Shown here one piece after another: positions 1 through 24,490 of a stretch of 64,000 bases of DNA. The position numbers were made by a program, and so were the translations under genes. Under the pieces are notes generated by a model that worked only from the letters and a program-made list of their open reading frames with translations, did not search any database and was not told where the DNA came from. The DNA is taken from positions 18,917,501 to 18,981,500 of the forward strand of contig NC_079373.1 in assembly GCF_021018895.1 (NCBI RefSeq), given 5' to 3'. The stretch comes from Seriola aureovittata. Lineage: Eukaryota; Chordata; Actinopteri; Carangiformes; Carangidae. Position 1 is the first letter of the stretch. The number at the start of each line of letters is the position of its first letter.

Positions 1-1372
1 CTTTATCACAAAAGATAATTTGACTTATCATTGCGGAAAACTTAGTTGAAACTAGCAACAGTAACAATGGCTTCGTTCCATTCGGGTGTTCTTGTAGCCA
101 GACCACCTAGTGAGCAGGAGCAATACCAAAACCTAGAAACTGGGTCACCTAAGAGGAATGCAGCCTATATTAATGTTGATTACTACACCTGTGGTATCCC
201 TGCTATCACTTGTCAACATCATCACCATTTCAAAATACTGGGGACTAGTAGCTGACAGAGCTCAACCACACAGGTATTTCCAGTTGTTGGTGTTGATTGG
301 AGGTTGATGTTGAGTGGAGCAGGTCTGGGGGATTGCTGAGGTCACAAAACTCGTTATACTCCATTAGGGTGTTGGCTGTCCCAATCTTAAAGGCACGACA
401 AAAAAAACATCAAAAAGAGGTCTATGAAGTACAGGCCAAGGTCATTCCCATGGAACCACAGTTCTTGCTGACTACTGCAGGAACCCCAGTTCAGTTCCCA
501 TTAGCAGTACCTGAAGTTTGGCTGTGCATTGCTATGTCTTTTTTGGCAGTACTGGTACTAGTGACTTGCTATGAGTAACTTCTAAGTGGCCTGTCCAAAG
601 AGAGGAGGGATCCTAGAGGTAGCAAGAACCCTCTCAGTGAAGGTCGTTGCTGTCAGGACTTAGTAGGACTTGGCACACCTACAGGGGAAGGGGTACAGTA
701 ATTGTCATGGTAATGTACATGCTGCGTGGCTTGATGGAATCAGAGGAACAGAATCATTCATCTGATTAGTAACACCTGTGGTTTTCCTGCTTATGACAAG
801 CCACAACACCTGCAGTTTAGACTGCAGGTCTCCATTGGACATTAAAGAAAAACGAGATAAATAAAAAGGTCACCAGTTTCACTTGTGGCTAATTAGACCA
901 AGCTCTTACATTGACAGTTTGTTATGGCAGTTGCTAAATGTGTCCACACATATGAACACCTGTACAATAATATTATAGTACAGTACACATCCTGCAAAAA
1001 TATCAAATTTGTGAAACATGTTGTTGCTGTGTTTTAAAAGTGTTTAACATTTAAGCTCCAGAAAAGTGGTTTTGTCCCAGGGCCTTTATATTGCATTGCA
1101 TGTGCTTTTATTGCATCCACAACCTGTATCTGACTGTGGGAACTGAATTTCACCTTTTGCACAACTGAATCTGCTGTGATGTTTTCATTCACTGCATAAT
1201 TATTTGTTTGTATTTGATTGTACAGGTGTTCATAATATTGTGTACATGCACTGTATAGCTGAACAACTTAAGTACATGGTGTACTGGTCCCTGAAAAATG
1301 CTATGATGCTATTTACTGCATCATGTCCTCCTATTGGTTCATCTGCTGTCCTCATATAACCTTTACTATACA
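1..1372. other. Intergenic DNA, no gene recognised
   Basis: No open frame here resembles a known protein and no exon with good splice sites was found. Two short similar segments, near 172-215 and 760-800, share a pattern of TGATTA, then ACACCTGTGG, then CCTGCT. This suggests remnants of an old dispersed or tandemly duplicated repeat that I cannot name. Confidence 0.4.
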
Positions 1373-2252
1373 TACAGTTGGAATATATTCACACCCCTTA
1401 ATTTCTTTTACATTTTGTTATGTTGCAATCGTATGCTGACATAAAAAAAAATTTGCCTGATCAATTTACACTCAGTACCTCATAATGACAAAGTGAAAGC
1501 TGAATTATAGAAGTTTTTGCAGATTTAAATAAAGTAAAAACCGTAATATCACATTGACAGAAGTATTCAAATCCTTTACGATGACACTTGAAAACTTCCT
1601 TGAGGAAGTTTCTACACAGGATCTCTGGAGCTCAGCCAGAGTCACCATGGGGTTCTTGGTCACCTCTCTTACCAAGGCCCTTCTCCCCTGATTACTCAGT
1701 TTGGCCAGGCAGCCAGAAGAGTCCTGGTTGTTCCAAACTTGTTCCATTTAAGAATAATGGAGGCCACTGTGCTCTTGGGAACATTCAATGCAGCAGGATT
1801 TTTTGTAGCCTTTCCCAGATCTCTGCCTCAACTCAACCCTTTCTCTGAGCTCTGCAGGCAGCTCCTTCCACTTCATGGCTTGGTTTTTGCTCTGATATGC
1901 ATTGTGAGACCATATATAAACAGGTGTGTGCCTTTCTCAATCATTTTCAATCAACTGAATTTACCACAGGTGTGCTCCAATCAAGGTGTAGAAACATCTC
2001 AAAGATAATAGAGGAGTGGGAGGCACCTGAGCTAAATTTCAAGTGTTATAGCATAGTGTCTGAATACTTATATCAATGTGATATTACAGTTTTTACTTTT
2101 TAATAAATTTGAGAAAAAAAAGATAAAATCTAAAATTCTGTTTTCACTTTGTCAATATGGGCCATTGAGTGTCGATCGATGAGGGAAGTAATTTTTAATT
2201 TAGCATAAGGCTGCAATTTAAGAACATGTGATATACCTCTGAATGCACTGTA
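1373..2252 (-). mobile_element. Tc1/mariner-type transposon, internally deleted, non-autonomous
   Basis: The ends read TACAGTTGGAATATATTCAC on the left and, inverted, GAATGCACTGTA on the right. Both resemble the termini of a widespread teleost Tc1 element whose terminal repeats start TACAGTGCATTC. On the minus strand between about 1850 and 1610 are pieces of a Tc1 transposase N-terminus: a stretch like VPKSTVASIILKWNKFGTT, then in another frame a segment with AKLSNQGRRALVREVTKNP. This is part of the paired helix-turn-helix DNA-binding region. Directly after the ELQRSCVET segment the sequence passes into the terminal-repeat region, so the DDE catalytic domain has been deleted. With the frameshift, this copy cannot encode a working transposase. 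It lies just upstream of the cpt1a promoter. The family assignment is from remembered consensus sequence. Confidence 0.85.
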
Positions 2253-2289
2253 GCATAAGAGACCTCAGGGGGGCACTGTTTCTACCATG

Positions 2290-2420
2290 ACGTGTTTTGT
2301 AGGTCAGTGAGAGGAAAGAATTGTGACGTACCAAAAGGGGCGGGCGGTGTGGCGGTGTATACAAGTCTGTGCTCCCATTCATGCAGAGTATATAGCAGTC
2401 CTCGCCCACAGCTAAACTGT
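2290..2420 (+). promoter_or_regulatory. Candidate cpt1a promoter
   Basis: This stretch lies upstream of the probable first exon. It has a GC box (GGGGCGGGCGG, 2337-2347), a CRE-like TGACGT at about 2324-2329, an AGGTCA nuclear-receptor half-site at 2301-2306, and a TATATAG run at 2389-2395 that could act as a TATA element about 25-30 bases before a start site near 2420. The assignment rests on position and motifs only. Confidence 0.4.
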
Positions 2421-2476
2421 GCTACTTCCACGTCAAAACACGAAGCTCTGCTCTCTCAGACTAATAGAAAGGGCCG
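2420..2476 (+). other. Probable non-coding exon 1 of cpt1a (5' UTR)
   Basis: A good splice donor (GGGCCG followed by GTGAGT) ends at 2476. It is the best upstream partner for the acceptor at about 6135 (a pyrimidine-rich tract ending CTCAG) that precedes the start-codon exon. Mammalian CPT1A also begins with a non-coding exon. The 5' limit is a guess from the TATA-like element. No transcript evidence is available, and other first exons within 2.5-6.1 kb are possible. Confidence 0.4.
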
Positions 2477-5400
2477 GTGAGTAAAAAAATCTCCCTTTTC
2501 ACTGTGTGCCAGTCGGTGTTGACGCTCTCTGCAGTTTTCGAAGTAGCCGTGCAAATATGGCTGCAGGGCTTTTGGGGGAAAAAAAGACATCGACAAGTTA
2601 AACAGAGCCCTGTGAAAGCTTTTGTTATTTCTATGCAGTTGACGTAAATGTCAGTATGTTGCATTTCCTTGTCGGCGCAGTGCGTAGAGCTGTGGGGTGT
2701 TTACATGACGTACAGGAGATTTTCTTAGCTCCGCTTTGACTCAACTGGGCGGATTGTGAGCTTATTTGGCTCGTAACAGTCAGAAATCAAGTTTACAGAC
2801 AAATCTTTGACTTGTGAAAATGAGACCTAAATCTTAGCCCATTGCACTCACAGCTGTTCTCCTAATTTTTAAAAGCAAATTGTGAAAATATATGTTGAAG
2901 AGGCCCCCTGAATATCTGCGTGAAACATTTCATTATGACTTAACAGTTTTGTATTTAGATAGCATGTTGTACGACCCAGGTGGTCTTCATGTTCATAAGA
3001 CGAATGTAGGCAAAAGTCCAAGTAAAGGTCATTCATTGACAATCACCTGGTAATACACAGGCACTTCTATTAGTAAGTAATAATACAGTATAGTGTGTCT
3101 GTGCCCGGCAGTGGCCTGTGATGTGTAATAGTAGCAAAAGAGGAATTTAGTAAAGGTATATATGTCTGCAAATGTCACCTGCCAGTGAAGGTCAGTAAAA
3201 GCTGGTCTGTCATGGTGTCCTTTTTGTAAGAGGTTTTATAGAGGTAGAATTAACACGCTGTTTAATTACATGTGGCTGAGAACCCTGGTTATTTTGATAA
3301 ATAAATAGAATATAGTTTATTGACAACAGTGGGGGGTGCACACTACTGACATAATTTCACACAGACCACGTGGGCGGGATACTTGATATAGTAGCAGACA
3401 AATGTAACCTACTTTTTGCCGGGGGTATTTGTTGGTAGTGATGTTGTGCATTATGTTGAGGTGTTTAGTAATGACAACTGTTAGAAAGTTTAATGAGATG
3501 GATGATATGGCCTTTACGGTCTGAGTCAGTGCAGATACACAACAGGGGGGTTGCCGTGATTATTAATTAACGCTAGACAGCGTTTTGCATCTGCTTTGAA
3601 ATATAGAAATTGGACAAACGCCGATTATACAATGTCCAAGACAAAAGCTGTGTTTTGCGTGGCTTTGTTGTAACCACAATGTGTTATAGTTTCTGGCATA
3701 GGAGGATTTGTGAGTACACTACGTTGCCAGTTTTACACGGTATCTAAGCGGCGGAGCGCTGCGACCTTTCCCCTAGTTTCTGCAGCACAGGGTAGATCAT
3801 GTGATGTTGGAAAGTAGCTGGGGGAAGGGACTGGCTGCTGAAACACCGATCTGTGGATGCTGCTCCTTCTGAGGACTGAAAAGGTAGAAACGACGTGTCC
3901 TGCTTTCAGAGTGTTTTAAATGAATGAAATAACCCTGAAAAGAAAGCATTGCCTCCTAGAAACGTAGCAGAGGTTTGCAGGAGAAATTAGGTAAACGTTG
4001 TAGCCAGGAAAACCTAATACCACCAAGCCTTAGCATGAAGTACCATACATTAACGTAACCCTGAGAACGCATATAATCAGCGGTCAGTGTAAGACTTTAC
4101 CTGTCGTTTTAGACAGTTTATTCTTATGTTATAAAAAAAATATGTTGTATATGCATTTATATTTCCGACAGCAATTGAAGGCAACTGGAAAACGGTATTG
4201 TCTCTCAACGCCACATCCACAGTTTCATCATACAGCTTTCAGTTTGTAATAAATCAAAAAGGATCAGCATAGAAATATTATTGTTGTTTGCAATCTGCCA
4301 TAATATCATCTAAAGTGGCACAGTATATTTAATGGATTTAATTTATAGGTGCATAAGAAATAGCCTAATTAAATCTTAAGTGTCTTACATGTATAGCCAA
4401 GACCTAAGCAATTTTACTGAGCCCCTTCTGCACAACCTGTTAATACAAAAGAAATACCAATCATATCTTGATATTAACTAACCGTATTTATTGCGTACTG
4501 AATATATGACAGACAAGAAATCTGCAGTCTTAGATGCTGGTTAAGGTAAGCACTGACAAGACCCACTTACCGAAATCCTTAAGTCCCTTTTGAGCACCCT
4601 CCATTGAGAAGTCTTTTTATTAAGAAGTGTTCCACTACTGAAGGAGGGGGAAAGATATCAGTATAAAGAATAAGCATGGTCATGCTGTCCCTGCTTGGTT
4701 AAACTCAGTTCCCACTGGGCTTTCCTTTATCTCCACACTCTTGTTTTCTTTTAAGTCCCTTCCAATATCAAATTGAAAATTATTAATTAAAAAAATGTCA
4801 CCATGACATTGTTTAAACATGTAATAGCTCACTTAAGGTTTACAAATTCAAGATAAAAAGAGCCTCTAGTTATAGTTTGCATAATGTTAGTTCCCTTGTA
4901 GTAAAAGATAAGATGCCACACCTGCCTAACCAGTTCAGAGATGGGTAACAGTGGCACAACAGTCACCTCCCAGTGCATCTCCTTTGGTGTCAGCTTGCAG
5001 GAACCAGCTTAGTTGATATAGTAGCTGAATACAAAACATGCACATAAAGCTGGATTATGCAGGATATGCCTTTATTCACAATATTACCCCCCCCCCCCTT
5101 CCAAAAAAAAAAGACATGCAGCTTTTTGTGAACGTTAAATGTTGGCTGTTAATTATCACTATTACTAAGCTTGCTTGACACAGGAAAACAGCAGAAATGT
5201 AGTCAGTTTGGTGCTTTGGTTATTTTTTGTACTTAAGGTATCTGATCTTATTTTTTATAAATAAGTTTCAATGCTATCTCACATGATAGCTTTTTAAGAA
5301 GGACACACAGCAGATAGTTGTCTGAGACATAGTGAAATCATTGTGCTACAGTTATGCGCTTGACTGTTCTTCACTGACGACACAATTGAGGTGTTACACA

Positions 5401-6135
5401 GAATCAACACCGAGTTAAGTGGCAAACAAGACCAATAGCAGAAAATGTGTCCAATGATACAGAAAATCAAACATGTAGTGTTTAGGCCTGTTTTGAGCCA
5501 CAATAACCAATAAAGGAGACTCTTCTAAAAAGGGAAATGTTGATCATAGTAACTCAAAAGAGCAAAAGATCATTTTTCCAAGTTTTAGTTCTGTAGTAAT
5601 TGTGTCTCTGAACTCATATACTGTGCTTTTGAGTAAGCATGTTCTTATCCATCCTCAGCTTTAACTCTATCCCAGTATTGCTTTCAAACCAAGTAAGAAT
5701 AATTTTCCCACTCAGTGGCTGTTACCCTACAAAGAGCTTAAACTGATTAAATCTTGGAAATCAGGTAACCTGCAGTGTTGTCGAGGAATAAGGAGTACTG
5801 ATTACAAGGAACTCTGACAGGAACTGGTCAGCGTGAAAGATTGTTCTGATCATTTCCTTACAACAATTATTTACATCTTCATCCATGTATCAGGACGTGT
5901 TGATTGTACATTGTTTTTCTGGTGCGCTCATCATTCTTGAGGTCAGTACCAATGTGACCACAACTTTGTGATGAATGTACGAGAGGGAAATGATGGGCAT
6001 GAACATAAAGTGAGAAAAGATTGTAGGAACAGTTATTAAAATGTGTTTTTCACATACACCTTTTATCTTTGATATAAACTCTTTTCAATCTTACATTTAA
6101 GTAACTTAACTATCTTGCACTTTCCTCTCACTCAG
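2477..6135 (+). other. cpt1a intron 1
   Basis: About 3.7 kb between the presumed non-coding first exon and the start-codon exon. No coding segment was recognised. It contains a palindromic E-box (CCACGTGG near 3366), several isolated AGGTCA half-sites (for example near 3025 and 3187) and a 12-13 base C run near 5086. The first part, to about 4 kb, is less AT-rich than the rest and could hold regulatory sequence, which would fit the known control of CPT1A by nuclear receptors. No individual site is proven. Confidence 0.35.
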
Positions 6136-6138
6136 TGA

Positions 6139-19213
<13,075 letters not shown>

Positions 19214-21105
19214 TTGCCCTCTGCGTGGATGGAAAAACACAAGATGCTGTTTTTAGCAAAGCATATATTCTTCCTGAAGCTTGTACAGAATCAAATGTTG
19301 GATTTTGGGTTGTTTTAAGTTAATTGATGTTACAGATGTAAGGATGATTGAGAGGTATTTGGAAACATTACTGTCAATGTTTGTGAGGCATTTATGTGTA
19401 CTGTATGTATAGGCAGGGTGAGGTTGTGGAGGTAATGGGTTCAGGTAGTGCGCAGATCAAAGTTTTTATTTACAGGACTGTACACACCTGTGCCTTAGTG
19501 ACCCACTAATGTAAAAAGGGCAGAAAGGGAGGAGAAAATTAGTGCCGCTCTAGTCTAAGATCAAGTCTGTATTACCACAGTAAGAGACATTTCAGCTAAA
19601 GGATTGTTCAGTAGCATCATCGCATATTTGAATCACATTTTAAGTTAACAGATGGTGTAATATTTTTTTTACAAGCCTTCGTCCCAATTTTAGGAAAAAA
19701 TCCTATAATATGTTTTTGTTGTTTCAAGTGTCTCCTCAGTTGCAGCACCTGAGTCAGGTGTAACCGGTCCAATCAGCACACTTCATGTAAAATATCATAA
19801 GAAATTGTGTGTTGTGTTGTGTCCATTAATTTCATATGGCTTAGTTTAAATACTGAATCTTGATTCTTTAGGGTGGACAGTTTGTATCCAGTAATATTAT
19901 ACCTGCTGAAGTTTGTAGGAGTAAATCTGTTGAGCTATGATTAAAAGAATTATAAATATTCACCGTTGATCTGGATCTGTGATTCTGGATACCAATACAA
20001 AAACAGAGAACTGTTGCTGCTGTCCAACCAATGGATCTCCATTGCCTTTCAGTCAAGTGCACAGCCAGTGTGTTTGTTCTTTTTAGCTGCTATGATTTTA
20101 TGACATAGCGACAAAGGCAGAACATGTTTATGCGTGCGTGTTTGTTGTTTTCTTACTCAGGTTTTACTAACTTGGCCTAGTATTCTGTGCTGCTGGCTGC
20201 AGCATTGCAAGTGCTTATGTGTGCGTGTATATGTGCAACAGTAGAAGTTGAGATGCAGTACAATGTCATGTGACACTGCTGAGTCGGTGGGTACTAGAAC
20301 ATTAAGTTTGCTGTTGAAGTGAGCGATTGGCAGGACAGGGTGTGTGTCTGGGGTGAGTGTGACCCAGTGTGTAGCCGATGGGTGACATTTTTTTTTCCAG
20401 TTTCCTGTGTTTTGAAAGAGTGGGTTAACTGTACTTCAACCCTGTGGTGCACTCCATGACTGGCCCTTTAGTTCAAACTAACCAATTCCTAATAACCTTG
20501 GTAGCCTTTTGTCAGATCAAGACAAATTATAAACTTTTATCAGCAAACTGTCAAGTTGTTGTGGTGTTGCAGCTGTTGTTGCCTTGTTGCGATGTGGTGC
20601 AGATTCGCTCAGTGGGTTATTGTGTCTCTCCAGTACAGTAGGAAATCTTTGTTTCTCTTGGACTAATGCTTATGAAGGGCAAAGGGGCTGTTGTGTGTAG
20701 GAATGCATTTTTGTTATTATGTATAAGTTGTTAGTTCAACATATTATTTATTTTTTTCCCCCATGTTTTAACCTCTTTATTCACGCAAAAAACTGTTTGA
20801 GACTTGCGTATTTACCAGCTGAATGCGGCTAATGATAAGCACTAAGTTAAAGCTTTGCTGATATTAAGAAGTGAAACAGACAGAATGCTTCCTTATTTTT
20901 GACATGACAAATTTGTTATCACAGACTTTGCCAGTATGATGTAGTTGTATGACTTTTTATCTTGGTAGACCTCATGTTTACACTGCTGCATGGTTTTTGA
21001 AGATGAAGCTGTATATGTTTGCCTTTAATTTAAAGACATGTCAAAAGACAAGCAGCTGATATACCAAAACGAGTTTTAACAATAAAGTGAATGTCAAGAC
21101 ACCGG
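19214..21105 (+). other. 3' UTR of cpt1a with poly(A) signal
   Basis: After the TGA at 19211-19213 there is about 1.9 kb without coding potential, ending at a canonical AATAAA at 21081-21086. The following bases are T-rich (about 21130-21150), as expected of a downstream element. No earlier clear AATAAA in a good setting was seen, so this is the preferred 3' end. Confidence 0.65.
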
Positions 21106-21254
21106 TATCTTCTCCTGAGTATTTCATCTCTTTATCTTTTTTTTGTTATTTAAAATCCCTGTATTCACCCTCAATGCCAAACACAGTGATGACTACAAAC
21201 ACCAAGATAACAAAAACTAGTTTTCTTACAGAACTAATGATTTAAATAAAAAAA

Positions 21255-21935
21255 ACTGTTTTGATAATTGATTGATCAATTTTTGCAGTTTCAGCTCCTC
21301 AAATGTGATTTGATGGTTTTCAGAATAGCTTTTTAGTGTGTTGGTTGAACAGTATAAGTAATCTGAAGATTTAGGAAATTGTGATTGGTAAAGAAAATAA
21401 TTGCTGGATTAATCAACAATGAAAACATGCAAAGGTCTACAGCCATGCTAGTGACTGAAGCTGTGCTTTATAAGGCACTGCGGTGTTTTGAGCTAAATGC
21501 TAATGTCAGCGTAAAGCGTCAGGTATAATTGTTACCATGTTCACCATCTATCATTACTTAGCACTAAATACAAAGTTCAAGTATCTGGTTATTATCCAAA
21601 ATTTTGGACAAATTGAAATTATGACCTGATAATTACACTAGAGGAAATGCTAAGAAATCACCAAGATTATTACAATTCATCCTGAGGGGGACTTAACAAA
21701 TGTCACATTGATCCATCCTATAGTTAATGAGGCATTTCACTTAATACCAAAAATGTCAATTTCGTGGTGCTAGAGGAAAAGTTAGGTGATCACCAACGTG
21801 ACATTGCACTCTGGTCCATGACTGTCTTGTAAATTCCATCTAATTCCATCCAATCCATCTAATAATTGTTGAGATATTTCAGTCTATATCAAAGTCGTAG
21901 ACCAACAACTAACAAACATTGCCATCCCAAGACCT
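21255..21935. repeat. Two adjacent degenerate dispersed repeats
   Basis: Bases about 21255-21425 resemble the interior and end of the short inverted-repeat element at 53231-53904, in the opposite direction (motifs such as CAGCTCCTCAAATGTGA and GATTAATCAAC). From about 21430 to 21935 there is a second family, rich in GCTAATG and TTGTTGAGATATTTCAGTCT motifs, that recurs at 51050-51545. Both are recognised as common fish repeat wording from memory; boundaries are approximate. Confidence 0.55.
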
Positions 21936-24490
21936 GCGTCAGTTGCTGCCCAAACTCTTAGGTGTTTACCTTGGTGACACGTTCTTTTACTGTTAGCTCA
22001 GATAATCTCACCATCTAATGCCCTGAAAACCAATGAGGAATAAGAAACTTGAAATGGCATCAGTGAAGCACAAAGATCATGCTGTGTCTTATTGGCATTT
22101 AATTTGGGTGTTCAACCCTCATCCATATCTGAAGGCTGACTTATTGGCAGAGTTATGTTTATCAGGTTTTATTTTAGTTCTGACAATATGTAAACCTCCT
22201 GAAACCGGTCTGATGTGAAAATTAGATCTTTCCTTACTTAGCTCAGTGTTTACTTAATCAAAGGGAAGCTGGAGCCGGCCCTCTCGCCAGGTGGTCGGGC
22301 TCAAGTGGACGTCACCGAGAAGCCAGCTCAGTCTCTGAGGGTATTAATAAGTCCCTCTGCTCGTGGCGTATTCAGCTATTAACTTAAATTAAACAGAAGA
22401 TGTTTAAAGGCACTGAAAGGTGACAGGTTTCCAAGGAAGACATAGGCAGGAAGTGATTACATGTGACAGTTTCCCTCTAGCGCCTGTCCATCCCATTTTC
22501 TCTCTCTCTCACTCACACACACATACACATACACACACATCCACAATGGTACACCCGCCCCACGATGTCACCCTGCCCTGGGCTTCCGATAGCAGGCTAA
22601 CATTTCCAGACTGCATTCCTGAGGTCTGCTTACTCCACATCTACTCTGGGAACCTGCAGTTTGGCTGCTTCAGAAAAAGGATCACTTTCATGGCCAGCCC
22701 TTTGTATATATTTGCTTTTGATGTCTTTATCAAAAGCATGAAGTGTGTCTTGCCTTGTGCATTAGGAAAATTTTCATTCGTATTTACACAAAGGAGAAAG
22801 CCAGTGTCTTCTCTCTTCGAAACGCAAGATAGGCATACTATAACAAATCCATACAGCGTAATCAACAGTCTTCAACCGGCTGGCTTCTGGACAACAAGCC
22901 TTTAAATTGTACACCTAATTGGCAAGCTGGAAAACCCATTCACTCAAGAGCAGACGCTGAAACCTAAAACCTTGACTTGCACTTTCTAAAAGTAGACTTT
23001 GGGAGAGATCTGCGGCCTGCGCTTGTCACCAGTTTAATTCATGTGCCACTTGCTCCACAACACCCTCAAAGAAAAGAGGGGAGCCAATGTTGCCTATCCT
23101 GTTTTATAAGCTATTCATTCACGCAGCTAGGAGTAGGGATGTTCCCATTTTGTCCGCTGGTAATCGCCGGTAGCTGTGAACAGTGGAGAATAACATTGCT
23201 CTCATTGCAGCTACTGTATGTAGATCATTCGTGTCATTCTTGATTTGGGTTTTGGCAGGACAGGTTGTTTTTCCTGCACTGCTGGACAACTTACGTAAGG
23301 CTCTGTTATGCCCCAAACTAATTGGGTTGAATGTTATATGTTGATTCAGTGAATGAGGAAAAAAATAATTGGACCGCTGTGTCCTGCTGCTAAATGTTAA
23401 TTTAAGGGTTGATGTTTTTAACCGCAGGCTTTCTGGAAGGAACTGTGTTATTATGCCTTGATTTCACATTAAAGTGGACCTCAAAGGGGGAGATCCACTG
23501 TTCAGAATAAAGGATCAATATCAAACATATATAAAGCTCATTTATGTGCACAGATTAGGGAAAATATATATTACATGTAGAATTAAACTATGTGAACCTC
23601 TATTAACTGAAAAAATGAAACATTTCGAATGTTGAAGGTCACTTAAGGTTTTGCATACACAATTCTCCAACTCTAGCTCTCTAACCTCGGCTGTCCTCTT
23701 CAGCACTGTAACTTCATCACCTCACAAACCATGGAGCCACACTAGTATGTGTTGTGAATATTATCTGACTGAGAACTGCGCCCAGATTCTTAAAAAAAAG
23801 AAAAGAAAAAAAAAAGTGCCATATGAATCTAAGTGATTAAGGCGAGGGTGTAAACGGAGATGGTGAGCTTGGTGGTTGGCCTGGAGGGACCGTGCATGTC
23901 TGCGGCCAGCTGCACCTGTCTAACTGCGCTAAAGGAGTAGGGGGCCAGCGTGGGGGGCCCCAAGGTGGAGCTCAGCCAAGGGGCAGCAGGGGAGGAAGGT
24001 AAAGAAGAGAAGCTCAGCGCCGGTTGGGGTTGAATGTGATTCCCCTGAGAATCTCTTCCACCGCGTGCTCTCCAAAGCTATAAATAACTTTTATTAGGTT
24101 TAAGTGGAATTAGTGGAGATGTGCCCACAGATATATAGACATAGACTTTCTGACATGAGGAGAAGGAAGAGTGAGAAGTGTTAATGATAAGAGCCCCCCC
24201 CCACACACACACAGGAGCACGCATATGCAAGTGGATACGAACATGGATGCAATAGATATCAGAAGTTAAATATTTGATTTACCAATGACTTCCTTCATTT
24301 AATAATTTTCTATATTTGCATATCTCATAAAGAGCTGTCCAGGTGTTTTTTGACATGAAGGGTTCAAACCTTGTCTTCTCCGCTACAAGGGTGGTCTCCG
24401 CCCTGCTGCCTTCCTGCTGCCTTCCTGCTGCTAATATATAAAATAAAATCCTCATGAAATAAGCATGAACTCAATGACTTGAGGAAGTGA
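21936..24490. other. Convergent intergenic region between cpt1a and the MYORG-like gene
   Basis: No gene recognised. There is a (TC)n/(CA)n tract near 22500-22545. Two stretches, about 22255-22400 and 23850-24150, are richer in G+C and more complex than their surroundings and could be conserved non-coding DNA. The second contains a MEF2-type motif CTATAAATAA at 24078-24087. The small open frames here lack supporting features. Confidence 0.4.

Noticed and set aside
22420..22905. 161-codon plus-strand open frame between cpt1a and the MYORG-like gene
   Set aside because: Low-complexity part from a CA tract, no splice sites or recognised domain, unconvincing composition.
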